A stretch of 64,000 nt of DNA from a virus (IMGVR_UViG_3300000553_000009:62316-126315); one strand, 5' to 3'; numbered from the stretch's first letter, positions 49,436 to 57,378 are shown. The notes: a model not told the origin generated them from the letters alone. Program-made: numbers and translations.

Positions 49436-49969
49436 GTGACCGATAAGCAGAGATACGAAAAAATTTCCATGGATGCTAGGGGCAGTCTTAGAGACGCCTG
49501 GGGTAGATTTGCTAATAAATGGCAAGACGTTGAAGCTTATAAGACGGATATTAAAATATCTGACCGTCAAATTCAAAGAGGAGAACTTAAAAATATACTT
49601 ACAAATAATTCTTGTGAAATAATATTTGTACGTAGAAGACCTGAACGCGCTCCCAATAGACCAGAGATTAGAAGAATGTTATGCACAAATGCAATGAATA
49701 TTCTAGCATCTCAAAATGACCTAATGTCATTGGGATATCATCCTCCGAAAACCACTCGGAGAATTGACGAGATTAAGCATAATATTGTGGTGGTTTGGGA
49801 CATTATAATGAAAGATTATAGAAATGTTTCCATGGATACTTGCTACTTGAGGCAGACTATACCTGACGATGATACTTTTTGGAAATATTATAACAAAATA
49901 CTTTTCAACCTGACAATTGATCAAAAACAAAATTTTATGGATTCTGTGTTGGACATTACAGTAAAGTAA
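49436..49969 (+). CDS. Hypothetical protein, GTG start (WYL_2/SH3-barrel-like segment)
   Basis: 177 residues. GELKNILTNNSCEIIFVRRR ... RRMLCTNAMNILASQ near 50-90 resembles the small SH3-like barrel of PF10902-type phage proteins (strand, basic patch, R-x-M-x-C-T), which often occur near transcription and replication genes. The flanking segments are helical. The start is GTG, fixed by the late motif. Confidence 0.45.
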   Translation: MTDKQRYEKISMDARGSLRDAWGRFANKWQDVEAYKTDIKISDRQIQRGELKNILTNNSCEIIFVRRRPERAPNRPEIRRMLCTNAMNILASQNDLMSLGYHPPKTTRRIDEIKHNIVVVWDIIMKDYRNVSMDTCYLRQTIPDDDTFWKYYNKILFNLTIDQKQNFMDSVLDITVK

Positions 49970-49981
49970 TGTAATTATAAT

Positions 49982-50032
49982 ATGATTAGAGTAGAAGACC
50001 AGCTTAAAAATACTAAATACATGAATGAGTGA
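49982..50032 (+). pseudogene. Remnant 5' end of the gene now starting at 50872
   Basis: A 16-codon frame, MIRVEDQLKNTKYMNE then TGA. Its first nine residues match MLRLDNQLK of the gene at 50872, which now lies on the other side of the endonuclease. The endonuclease's late motif and ATG begin inside it. Interpreted as the original start of that gene, cut off by the insertion. Confidence 0.6.
50013..50019 (+). promoter_or_regulatory. Late promoter motif CTAAATA
   Basis: CTAAATA, 5 nt, ATG 50025 of the endonuclease; it lies inside the remnant 5' end. Confidence 0.7.
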
Positions 50033-50885
50033 TCATTCTAAATATCCAAAAGAGGCCGGTATCTATAAATTAACTTGTTCTGATAATGGAAAAGTGTATA
50101 TAGGAAAATCAGTAAACATTCATGTTAGACTTATAAACCATAAAAGTTATGAAAACAAGTCTAAAGGGAAATGTTATTTCCAAAATGCTATAATAAAATA
50201 TGGTTGGAACGCTTTCACGGTTGAAATACTAGAAATATTCGAAAATTTTGATAAGTTAAAAGATAACGATAGTCTTCTTTCAAGAGAATCATACTATATA
50301 GAACTATTTGATTCTGCCAATGTTGACAAAGGATACAACTTATGTAAATATTCTAATGATATGACTGGTCGAAAACTTTCCGAAGAAACGAAAGAAAAAA
50401 TGAGAAAGCCTAAATCCGAGGAACATATAGCAAAAATGAGAAATCGCCCGTGTTCAAAAGAAACAAGAGATAAAATAAGACAGTCTCAGATAGGAAGACA
50501 ACACTCCGAAGAATCTAAAGAAAAAATGAGAAGGGCGAATATAGGAAAAAAATTATCTGAAGAAACTAAAGAAAAAATAGGAAAGGCTGGAAAGGGGAGA
50601 CGACACTCCAAAGAAGCTAAAGAGAAAATGAGACTAGCTAATATGGGAAAAAAACACTCCGAAGAAACCAAAGAAAAACTTCGAAATATATCCGAAGAAA
50701 AGAGAGAAGAAACAAGACAAATGGGAAAGTCAAACTTGGGCAGAAAACACTCCGATGAAACCAAGAAAAAAATAAGCGAAGCCGGAAAGAAAAACTCTGG
50801 GAAACATCACTCGGAAGAAACAAAAGAGAAAATGAGATTATCTCACCAGAAACGATGGAATATAAAAAAATATGCTACGACTTGA
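50025..50885 (+). CDS. GIY-YIG homing endonuclease with NUMOD3 repeats
   Basis: 286 residues. Catalytic domain (GIYKLT, VYIGKS, LLSRESYYIELFD) at 10-105, then about ten NUMOD3 repeats, the most regular array in the window. Its 3' end overlaps the gene at 50872 by 14 bp: the ATG that now begins that gene is inside the endonuclease's last codons. The remnant of the older start lies at 49982. The endonuclease thus carries a replacement 5' end for its target. Confidence 0.9.
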   Translation: MSDHSKYPKEAGIYKLTCSDNGKVYIGKSVNIHVRLINHKSYENKSKGKCYFQNAIIKYGWNAFTVEILEIFENFDKLKDNDSLLSRESYYIELFDSANVDKGYNLCKYSNDMTGRKLSEETKEKMRKPKSEEHIAKMRNRPCSKETRDKIRQSQIGRQHSEESKEKMRRANIGKKLSEETKEKIGKAGKGRRHSKEAKEKMRLANMGKKHSEETKEKLRNISEEKREETRQMGKSNLGRKHSDETKKKISEAGKKNSGKHHSEETKEKMRLSHQKRWNIKKYATT

Positions 50886-51207
50886 CAACCAACTAAAAAG
50901 TTTAATATTTAAACATGTGGATTTTCAATTGGATGGGAAATCCATTAAGAAAGGAAAAATTCAAATATTCAATACTAAACAATTTTTCATAAAGTTTAAA
51001 TTAGATAATGGAGGAGATATTAAAGAATATGAGTTGCCCTATCCTTTTAAAGTCGTAAAAATTCCAAATGGATATTTGTTTGATTATTCCTTATCTGCAT
51101 TCATTCCAAGAACTGAAGAAATGTATTGGAAAATGAAATGTATGAACAAATCAGAAGCTTCCAAGCTTCATGACAGTTATCTCTACGTTTTGACACTTTC
51201 CTCTTGA
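50872..51207 (+). CDS. Hypothetical protein with replaced 5' end
   Basis: 111 residues, beta-rich (GKIQIFNTKQFFIKFKLDNG) with a mixed C-terminus. No family recognised. The start MLRLDNQLK is within the endonuclease's 3' end and parallels MIRVEDQLK at 49982, so the current N-terminus probably arrived with the endonuclease while the rest is native. Confidence 0.6.
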   Translation: MLRLDNQLKSLIFKHVDFQLDGKSIKKGKIQIFNTKQFFIKFKLDNGGDIKEYELPYPFKVVKIPNGYLFDYSLSAFIPRTEEMYWKMKCMNKSEASKLHDSYLYVLTLSS

Positions 51208-51231
51208 TTTGAATCAAAATCGTGGTAAAGT
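51204..51231 (+). promoter_or_regulatory. Sigma70-like promoter
   Basis: TTGATT (51204-51209), 16-bp spacer, TAAAGT (51226-51231), 7 nt to ATG 51239. Confidence 0.5.
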
Positions 51232-51238
51232 CGAACAA

Positions 51239-52849
51239 ATGACAGGACTTTTACTCAACTTTCCCGAAGGATACGAACCAAACAATGCACAGAAAATCAT
51301 TCTCACTAAGATGGAAAAAGCCATCGGAGAGAATAAAAAATTCATAATTGTGAATGCACCAACTGGAAGTGGTAAAAGTTTACTTCCCAAAACATTGGCA
51401 AATGTTGTAAATGGTCCATCCGAAAATTTTAAAAAATGTGTAGATAACTATTCAATTTTTGGAGATGATGGCCCAGATTTAATGGAAGATGAAAATTTTG
51501 GAGTTTATGCATTGACAATAACCAAAGCATTACAAGATCAATATAAAAATACTTTTCCTGATACTGGAATCTTAAAAGGGCAAGGAAATTATCAATGTGG
51601 ATTAGATGATTCCATGACAGTTGATATTGCCCCTTGCATATATGTGAAAGGGTTAAAACAAGATTGTTGGAAATGTAATAAATGTCCATACTATAATCAT
51701 AGAAATGAAATGCTTAAGAGTACTTTTTCCTCTTTAAATTATAGTATGTTTTTTTCCCTTCCGTCTCATTTGAGAAAAAGAAAAGTTATTGTGTGTGATG
51801 AGGGATCGGAATTGGAAGATCAATTGATAAATCTTTTTACATGTGAAGTGGATTTACCATTTTTAGTAAAAACGAATACGGAAGTTTCATCATTTCCAAT
51901 GCAGGAAACAGATCAAAAAGTCTTAGCATGGGCAACTTCATTACTTAGAAGTGTTGCCGATAATGTGGAAAATTATAAAGATCTTATCAAAAATGAAAAA
52001 CGAGGAATTGATTTATCTAAAAGACGTTCCGAATATACTAAACTGACCAATCTTCAAAAATCCTTGGAGACACTGATTCATACTTATTATGATGCTCAAT
52101 ATCTTATAGAGCGTATAGATAAAAAGATAAGATTTATCCCACTTAAAATAGATAAACTTTCCAAATTCATTTTTGATTGCGCGGAACATGTGGTTATTAT
52201 GTCTGCTACCATTATTGATCCTGTCAACTTTTGTAAAAACTTAGGAATAACAGATTATGAATATATTGAAGTATCCACTGGATTTGATCCAGAGAAAGCT
52301 CCAATATATGTAATGGTAAAACAGAAATTAAATTTTGGAAATCTTAAGGATATGTTGCCCAAACTGGCAACACAAGTAGCAGGGTTATTGGAAGAACATA
52401 AAAATGAAAAGGGAATCATACACACTCACACCCAGTATATTACAGATTATATTAAAGATAATGTTCATTCGTCCAGGTTACTTTGTAGGGCGCCGGGAGT
52501 TCGCAATGAAGAGCTACTTGACATGCATGAACAAAGTCCACACGCGACAGTTTTGGTGTCTCCAAGCATGACCTACGGAGTTGACCTTCACGGTGATTTG
52601 GCAACTTTTCAAATTCTTTTAAAAGCTCCATGGTTGCCAACAAAAGAGATAAGGGTTGAAAAAATGATGAAACTTGATAAATCGTGGTACACTAATAAAA
52701 TGCTGTGTACTTTGGTTCAAGCATGCGGAAGAGGAATACGATCCCTCGATGATGAATGTATCACTTATATTTTAGATGGGTCCATTTACGATACGATAGA
52801 AGAAAACAAACAAAAACTTCCAAAATTCTTTATAGATAGATTTCAATGA
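51239..52849 (+). CDS. DinG/XPD-like SF2 helicase with Fe-S cysteines
   Basis: 536 residues from ATG 51239; the frame is open further up, but only through the promoter. NAPTGSGKSLLPKTL near 40 (Walker A), a Cys set YQCGLDD...APC...QDCWKC in the 115-155 region that suits a 4Fe-4S cluster, VIVCDEGSELED (DEAH-box variant DEGS) near 192, VVIMSATIIDP motif III, and TLVQACGRGIRSLDDE motif VI. A 5'-3' helicase of the Rad3/DinG group, probably for repair or recombination. Confidence 0.85.
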   Translation: MTGLLLNFPEGYEPNNAQKIILTKMEKAIGENKKFIIVNAPTGSGKSLLPKTLANVVNGPSENFKKCVDNYSIFGDDGPDLMEDENFGVYALTITKALQDQYKNTFPDTGILKGQGNYQCGLDDSMTVDIAPCIYVKGLKQDCWKCNKCPYYNHRNEMLKSTFSSLNYSMFFSLPSHLRKRKVIVCDEGSELEDQLINLFTCEVDLPFLVKTNTEVSSFPMQETDQKVLAWATSLLRSVADNVENYKDLIKNEKRGIDLSKRRSEYTKLTNLQKSLETLIHTYYDAQYLIERIDKKIRFIPLKIDKLSKFIFDCAEHVVIMSATIIDPVNFCKNLGITDYEYIEVSTGFDPEKAPIYVMVKQKLNFGNLKDMLPKLATQVAGLLEEHKNEKGIIHTHTQYITDYIKDNVHSSRLLCRAPGVRNEELLDMHEQSPHATVLVSPSMTYGVDLHGDLATFQILLKAPWLPTKEIRVEKMMKLDKSWYTNKMLCTLVQACGRGIRSLDDECITYILDGSIYDTIEENKQKLPKFFIDRFQ

Positions 52850-52905
52850 CACCTAAAGAGGAACTCACATTTCTCAAAAAAGCATTAAAATTTTTAAAAA
52901 AATAA
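52846..52905 (+). CDS. Possible 19-codon mini-gene
   Basis: ATGA overlap with the helicase stop, then MTPKEELTFLKKALKFLKK and TAA. A basic amphipathic helix. The coupling and codon pattern are suggestive, but the frame is too short to be certain. Confidence 0.3.
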   Translation: MTPKEELTFLKKALKFLKK

Positions 52906-52912
52906 AACACAA

Positions 52913-54040
52913 ATGACACAGTTAATAACACAATTACTAAAACAAATAACTTGGATTGATAGAAATATAAAAATTCCCCGTGAATATGCTATGAAACCTG
53001 ATTATCCATCAGAGTTTCAACAATATTTTGGAACTACTCCTTTCGCATCCTTAAAGTTCGATAAAATTCTCTATAGAAATAAGTTTAAAAGCTTTGTGAA
53101 GTATCTCATGGATTTGGATTTTGTGCCGGTTCAAATGGGAACGTCATCATTCAAATTAGTGAACTTTCATAGAAATATTTTAATTGTGGGAGAGATTGCG
53201 GACATCATTAAAGAAGAATCAGAGGAGGAAGAAGAGCAAGGATATGCTGTTAATAATAACGAAGAGGTATTTGTTTCTTTTTATCCAACTATGGAAAATA
53301 AAGGATTTGTCACTGAACTTATTAAAAAAGTTGATTCTAAGTTTTTAAGAGAAGAGTTGATTGTTCGTAATAAGTTTTTCATGGTGGCACAGAATCAAAG
53401 AGGTTTATATTCTCAAAGGACCACATTTAAAGCAATTCCTATTAAGGATGATAGATATGATTTATTTTACGGTAAAAAGTTTCCCCACGAAGATTTTAAA
53501 AAGTTCATAACAGATGAAACTGAACATTTAATGTTATTTTATGGAGAACCAGGCACAGGCAAGTCAAATTATCTCAAAAATCTTATAATCAATTCCAGAA
53601 AGAATGTTATATACATTCCACCGGGAATGTTAAGGGTGATTTCTTCTCCAGATTTTGTATCTTATGTGATGGAAAATAAAAATAGTATTTTGATTGTAGA
53701 AGACGCAGAAGATGTTCTTTCAATAGATAGGAACGCTGCGACAACAAATCTATTACAAATTTGCGACGGATTTTTACGCGACTGCCTCAACTTGAAGGTA
53801 CTGGCAACTTTTAACGCGCCTATAAGTAAAATTGATCCAGCTTTATTACGTAAAGGGAGATTATATATGAGTCATGAATTTGTAAAATTAACTCCCAGCG
53901 AATCTAATAAATTGGCGGATTTCTGTGGAATAAATTATAATTTTACGGAGGATTCTTCATTGGCGGAAATTTTTAATGTTAAGAAATCTACTTCTGCTCT
54001 ATCCAAACCTACTACTGCTATTGGTTTTGGAAACTTTTAA
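52913..54040 (+). CDS. AAA+ ATPase (BCS1/26S-ATPase-like)
   Basis: 375 residues. A 200-residue N-terminal domain with an acidic insert (EEESEEEEEQGY region near 105) precedes the AAA+ module: LMLFYGEPGTGKSNYLKNLI near 207-226 (Walker A), SILIVEDAEDVLSI near 262-275 (Walker B), VLATFNAPISKIDPALLRKG near 301-320 (sensor 1 plus arginine finger). This resembles BCS1/ClpX-like remodelers more than the gp44 clamp loader. Target unknown. It converges on the endonuclease cassettes. Confidence 0.8.
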   Translation: MTQLITQLLKQITWIDRNIKIPREYAMKPDYPSEFQQYFGTTPFASLKFDKILYRNKFKSFVKYLMDLDFVPVQMGTSSFKLVNFHRNILIVGEIADIIKEESEEEEEQGYAVNNNEEVFVSFYPTMENKGFVTELIKKVDSKFLREELIVRNKFFMVAQNQRGLYSQRTTFKAIPIKDDRYDLFYGKKFPHEDFKKFITDETEHLMLFYGEPGTGKSNYLKNLIINSRKNVIYIPPGMLRVISSPDFVSYVMENKNSILIVEDAEDVLSIDRNAATTNLLQICDGFLRDCLNLKVLATFNAPISKIDPALLRKGRLYMSHEFVKLTPSESNKLADFCGINYNFTEDSSLAEIFNVKKSTSALSKPTTAIGFGNF

Positions 54041-55068
54041 ATTTCGTTCGATGAATCAGACTCATTTAAGAGTTTTAGTTTTAAAACACGTCTTTGTTTA
54101 TTAGAATTTCTTATTTTTTGTTTAGTTTCCTCACTATGCGGAAATCGTTTTCTATTCTTTTGAGCAATAGACATTTTTAACTTAGACTCTTCGGACATAG
54201 GGATTCCTTTTTTCAGGCTGGGTTTGCCTTTCCGAGAAATAGACATTTTCATTCTGGATTCTTCTGATACCGATTTTCCTTTTCTTGGACTGGCTTTTCC
54301 CTTATGGGCATTCGAAATTTTTAACTTAGTTTCTTCAGACATAGGAGAACGAGTTTTTCCTTTTCGAGCTAAAGACATTTTGAGTTTTGTTTCCTCTGTA
54401 TGTTTTCGCCCTCTAACGGAATCAGCTAATTTTTGGCGATGTTCAGGAGTTCTACACTTAGCTTTATCCGATAGATATTGTCTTTGCTCCGGTGTTAAAT
54501 TTAATTTTTTCCCTTTATTGATATTAGGAATTCCTTTCCGCAATCCCGCCAATCGTTGACGTTCCTCTTCTGAGCAAGATTTACCGAAATTATGGTGATT
54601 CTCTCCCGATCTGGCCAATGACATATTATTTCTAGCTTCCAATGACATTTTAGTTCCTAGTTTAAGAGAAGACATTCTTTGTTTGCACTCTTCGGTATGT
54701 TTAAATCCTTTATTAGATTCTACTCTTTTTCGTTTAGTTTCTTCGGATTGAACTATTCCAGTCGGATCTATTCCTCTGGCAGATATATTATATCCATTAG
54801 GAACTAACGAATTATATCTTACTATCATTTGTTCTTCTAAGTCTAATAAACTTTCCTTGTCAAAATCTGGAAGATAATATATTTCTAATTCAAAGTTTTC
54901 CTTTCCATATTTTTCTATGGCTTTTCTTATAATTTGCGTATTGGGTCTATTATGTTGGGCCATCCTTCTTTTCATGTTACTAGTCTCCCCGATATAGTAT
55001 TTGTCATTCACAATACATCTCATAATGTAAACTCCTGCTCGTCTCTCAAATACATCTGTTAATTTCAT
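54037..55068 (-). CDS. GIY-YIG NUMOD3 endonuclease of cassette 1
   Basis: 343 residues. AGVYIMRCIVNDKYYIGETS begins a GIY-YIG domain of a subtype different from the five 'YPxxAG' paralogues (the E comes in LLDLEEQMIVRYNS). About eleven NUMOD3-like repeats follow (K.LSEE/SEETKLKMS...). It is paralogous to 55398 and is directly preceded by a ribbon-helix-helix gene (5-bp gap). The cassette points against the flanking genes. Confidence 0.88.
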   Translation of the reverse strand: MKLTDVFERRAGVYIMRCIVNDKYYIGETSNMKRRMAQHNRPNTQIIRKAIEKYGKENFELEIYYLPDFDKESLLDLEEQMIVRYNSLVPNGYNISARGIDPTGIVQSEETKRKRVESNKGFKHTEECKQRMSSLKLGTKMSLEARNNMSLARSGENHHNFGKSCSEEERQRLAGLRKGIPNINKGKKLNLTPEQRQYLSDKAKCRTPEHRQKLADSVRGRKHTEETKLKMSLARKGKTRSPMSEETKLKISNAHKGKASPRKGKSVSEESRMKMSISRKGKPSLKKGIPMSEESKLKMSIAQKNRKRFPHSEETKQKIRNSNKQRRVLKLKLLNESDSSNEI

Positions 55069-55073
55069 AATAA

Positions 55074-55208
55074 TTATTTTAAATAGTTTTCTAATAGCCT
55101 TTTAATAACCTCAGACATGGTTATCCCAGTGTCCTTGGCGTTTTGTCTTAATTTTTCTTTCATAATTTTAGTTAGAAAGACTTCTATTTTTTCTTTATTG
55201 GTGGGCAT
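55074..55208 (-). CDS. Ribbon-helix-helix protein of cassette 1
   Basis: 44 residues: MPTNKEKIEVFLTKIMKEKL ... GITMSEVIKRLLENYLK. KIEVFL is the DNA-contacting beta strand and the two helices (KIMKEKLRQNAKD and MSEVIKRLLENYL) complete a ribbon-helix-helix fold. Very similar to the gene at 56050. It is likely a dimeric repressor that controls its own promoter and the endonuclease gene downstream. Has a late motif 5 nt before the ATG. Confidence 0.75.
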   Translation of the reverse strand: MPTNKEKIEVFLTKIMKEKLRQNAKDTGITMSEVIKRLLENYLK

Positions 55209-55213
55209 AATAT

Positions 55214-55220
55214 TATTTAG
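55214..55220 (-). promoter_or_regulatory. Late promoter motif CTAAATA
   Basis: Minus-strand CTAAATA, 5 nt, ATG 55208 of the ribbon-helix-helix gene. Confidence 0.7.
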
Positions 55221-55270
55221 CTTTTTTCGTCATGTTTTTTTCATGATTAAGTTTAAACTAAATACCATGG

Positions 55271-55278
55271 TATAAATA
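55271..55278 (+). promoter_or_regulatory. Late promoter motif TATAAATA of the gp15 remnant
   Basis: TATAAATA, the exact T4 late consensus, 6 nt before GTG 55285. Since the frame that follows ends after 22 codons, it is a leftover of the original gp15 promoter. Confidence 0.6.
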
Positions 55279-55284
55279 GGAGTA

Positions 55285-55353
55285 GTGCAGAGATATTCCT
55301 ATCACAAAGAGCAACTTCAAATGCTAACACAATTTGTGGCGGCATTTGAATAG
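55285..55353 (+). pseudogene. Remnant 5' end of gp15
   Basis: Twenty-two codons from GTG: residues 3-22 read RYSYHKEQLQMLTQFVAAFE, then TAG. They align without gaps to residues 1-22 of the intact gp15 at 56302 (KYAYYREQMSMLTQFSAAFD), about 12 identities. The rest of the gene is missing and cassette 2 follows, so this is the old gp15 beginning displaced by the insertion. Confidence 0.85.
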
Positions 55354-55397
55354 TTAAAAATCCTTTTTATAGTACCGCGGGATACGAATTAATTCGT

Positions 55398-56063
55398 TTA
55401 ATTCATTAATTCATTTAATTGTTGTAATAATTGAGAAAGTTTTTTTCTTTTTTGATCAATTCTTATTTTTTCTTTATGCTCTGGTGATTGCTTTCGACCT
55501 TTTAATGGACTGATCTTTCCTCTATGTGAAAGGGATTGTTTCAATCTCCATTGAGAGGATCTTGGAGGGTGTGTTCTTCCGACCTGCGACCGGGACATTT
55601 GTTCTCTGGTTTCTATAGATAATGGCCCCTTTAATTTACCCTTTTTTCTGTCGGACATTTTTTTCTTAGTTTCATCAGAAAATATTCTTTTGGGATTATC
55701 TATCCATGATTGTTTTATTTTAAAAATGGCCTCTGGAGTATGTTTATATCCAGTACTATCATTTCCCCGTTTTGATATATTATAACCGAACGGCACCAAA
55801 GAATTAAACTTTATAATTAGTTGTTCTTCTAAGTCTAATAAGTCACATTTTTTAAAATATGAAAAATATTCCACGTATACACTAAAATTATCAATCCCAT
55901 ATTTTTTAATGGCGCTATGGATTACTTGATTTCCGATAGCGTTTCGATGAGTAAAAAGTCTTTCTTTTATATCTACGCTCTCTCCAATATAGTATTTATG
56001 ATTTATATTATTCTGTATAATATAAATCCCCGGTATACGATTAAATGTATCAGTAAGTTTCAT
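55398..56063 (-). CDS. GIY-YIG endonuclease of cassette 2
   Basis: 221 residues. PGIYIIQNNINHKYYIGESV and DLLDLEEQLIIKFNSLVPFG mirror the cassette 1 enzyme. Shorter repeat tail of about five NUMOD3-like units, ending LSQLLQQLNELMN. It overlaps its ribbon-helix-helix gene by 14 bp. Inserted between the gp15 remnant and the intact gp15. Confidence 0.88.
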   Translation of the reverse strand: MKLTDTFNRIPGIYIIQNNINHKYYIGESVDIKERLFTHRNAIGNQVIHSAIKKYGIDNFSVYVEYFSYFKKCDLLDLEEQLIIKFNSLVPFGYNISKRGNDSTGYKHTPEAIFKIKQSWIDNPKRIFSDETKKKMSDRKKGKLKGPLSIETREQMSRSQVGRTHPPRSSQWRLKQSLSHRGKISPLKGRKQSPEHKEKIRIDQKRKKLSQLLQQLNELMN

Positions 56064-56205
56064 GTTGTGTTTTGAAATATTGTTCTAATGCACGCTTAAT
56101 GACCTCTCCCATAGTTATACCCAACTGATTAGCATTATCTTTGATCTTTGTTTTAGAATCTTCGGATATAAATACTTCTATTTTTTTCTTTTTCATTTTT
56201 TCCAT
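56050..56205 (-). CDS. Ribbon-helix-helix protein of cassette 2
   Basis: 51 residues from ATG 56205: KKKKIEVFISEDSKTKIKDN ... GITMGEVIKRALEQYFK. A longer reading upstream would cover the promoter and repeats and is rejected. Same fold and close similarity to the 55074 gene, so both cassettes have the same two-gene design. Four 11-bp direct repeats lie just upstream and are a candidate operator. Confidence 0.75.
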   Translation of the reverse strand: MEKMKKKKIEVFISEDSKTKIKDNANQLGITMGEVIKRALEQYFKTQHETY

Positions 56206-56210
56206 ATAAG

Positions 56211-56217
56211 TATTTAG
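56211..56217 (-). promoter_or_regulatory. Late promoter motif CTAAATA
   Basis: Minus-strand CTAAATA, 5 nt, ATG 56205. Confidence 0.7.
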
Positions 56218-56218
56218 C

Positions 56219-56261
56219 ATTTTTCCAGATTTTTTCCAGATTTTTTCCAGATTTTTTCCAG
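56219..56261. repeat. Four 11-bp direct repeats, candidate operator
   Basis: Units of ATTTTTTCCAG (the first has one T less) repeat four times, end to end. The 11-bp period is about one DNA turn, which suits side-by-side binding of ribbon-helix-helix dimers. They lie between the promoters of cassette 2 and gp15. Confidence 0.7.
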
Positions 56262-56271
56262 TAATAATTAT

Positions 56272-56294
56272 ATTTAGTATCAACATACTAAATA
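56272..56294. promoter_or_regulatory. Palindromic pair of late motifs upstream of gp15
   Basis: TATTTAGTA/TACTAAATA inverted repeat. The rightward CTAAATA (56288-56294) is 7 nt before the gp15 ATG at 56302. The leftward copy (56272-56278) has no ATG at the usual distance. Confidence 0.65.
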
Positions 56295-56301
56295 TTTTCA
56301 C

Positions 56302-57378
56302 ATGGAAAAATACGCATATTATAGAGAACAGATGAGTATGCTTACTCAATTTTCAGCGGCTTTCGATGGAGCTTTTCTTTATAGATATTCACTTGATGGG
56401 ACTCCACAGGAAAAAATATCTGTCCGATATGTAATGGGGCCAAAACAAAGAGTATTATATGATATTGTAAGTCAAGCTAAAAATATAACTCTTCCCGTAA
56501 TTGCCATGGAACAGACAAATATTAGAAGAGATTCTTCTCGTATTCAGTTTAAGGACCAAAAGATTACGCGACCTAATATGTCCAATCGGAACATATCAAA
56601 GGTTCCATCGCCCGTTCCAGTTATGTGCGACTTGAATGTTTCCTTCATCGCCAATTATAAGGAAGACGTAGATCAAATAGTATCCAACTTTATACCCTGG
56701 TGTAATCCATATTTTATAATTTCATGGAAAGTTCCGCCTGATTTTGGAATGGATTTCATTGATGAACTGAGAACAGAAGTGTCTTGGTCAGGTACGGTGG
56801 ATTATGAAAATCCAGTAAATATTGCCGCGCAAGACAAATATAAAATAGTTGGAAATACATCATTTACTATTAAAGGATGGATATTTCCTGCATTAGAGAC
56901 TCCTCAAGCTCCAATTTATGTAATAAATTCAAATTTTATATCTGTATCATCTGGAAGTCTTTTTAGTTATAATACTTGGGAAACATTATCATCATATGAT
57001 TCTACTGATACCATTTTAATTTCGGCATATCCGGAGATAACTAATTCTTTCTATAATGGAAAACCATATTATGATAATCCTACAATATCTACCAATAATG
57101 ATAGCAACTTTACATATTATGGTAAACGATTCGGATTTAATAATTCTTGGTATCTTTCTGGTAATTATGTCGCTCCTTTGATACTGGAGGAAATAGATAC
57201 ATTCAAATTTCCCACTATTTCCGCATATAGACTTCCAGATAGTTTTATAACAACGGTCAATGACAACATTGCGGTCATTTCTTTAAGTTCCAGATATCTC
57301 TCTGCGGGGTCGTTTACAATTGTAACATCTAATTCCGCTGGTTGGGTATCATCTCCAAATGTAATAACTATTATATAA
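56302..57378 (+). CDS. 15: Tail sheath stabiliser (T4 gp15-like)
   Basis: 358 residues (T4: 272). PVPVMCDLNVSFIANYKEDV followed by DQIVSNFIPWCNPYFIISW near 105-145 matches T4 gp15 'PIKMIYELSIFTRYEDDMFQIVEQILPYFQPHF', and NTSFTIKGWIFPALETP near 188-204 matches 'LTFEVNGWMYPPVDD'. gp15 caps the tail sheath and joins it to the neck. The C-terminal ~140 residues are extra, Ser/Thr/Asn-rich and beta-like. Its 5' end exists twice: the present one and the remnant at 55285. Confidence 0.85.
   Translation: MEKYAYYREQMSMLTQFSAAFDGAFLYRYSLDGTPQEKISVRYVMGPKQRVLYDIVSQAKNITLPVIAMEQTNIRRDSSRIQFKDQKITRPNMSNRNISKVPSPVPVMCDLNVSFIANYKEDVDQIVSNFIPWCNPYFIISWKVPPDFGMDFIDELRTEVSWSGTVDYENPVNIAAQDKYKIVGNTSFTIKGWIFPALETPQAPIYVINSNFISVSSGSLFSYNTWETLSSYDSTDTILISAYPEITNSFYNGKPYYDNPTISTNNDSNFTYYGKRFGFNNSWYLSGNYVAPLILEEIDTFKFPTISAYRLPDSFITTVNDNIAVISLSSRYLSAGSFTIVTSNSAGWVSSPNVITII

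Noticed and set aside
52913-54040. Clamp loader large subunit gp44
   Set aside because: The long N-terminal domain and the BCS1-like Walker and finger motifs differ from gp44; called a generic AAA+ ATPase instead.
55209-55260. Remnant of the AAA+ gene 3' end beyond cassette 1
   Set aside because: Translated frames here do not resemble the AAA+ C-terminus, so cassette 1 shows no end duplication.
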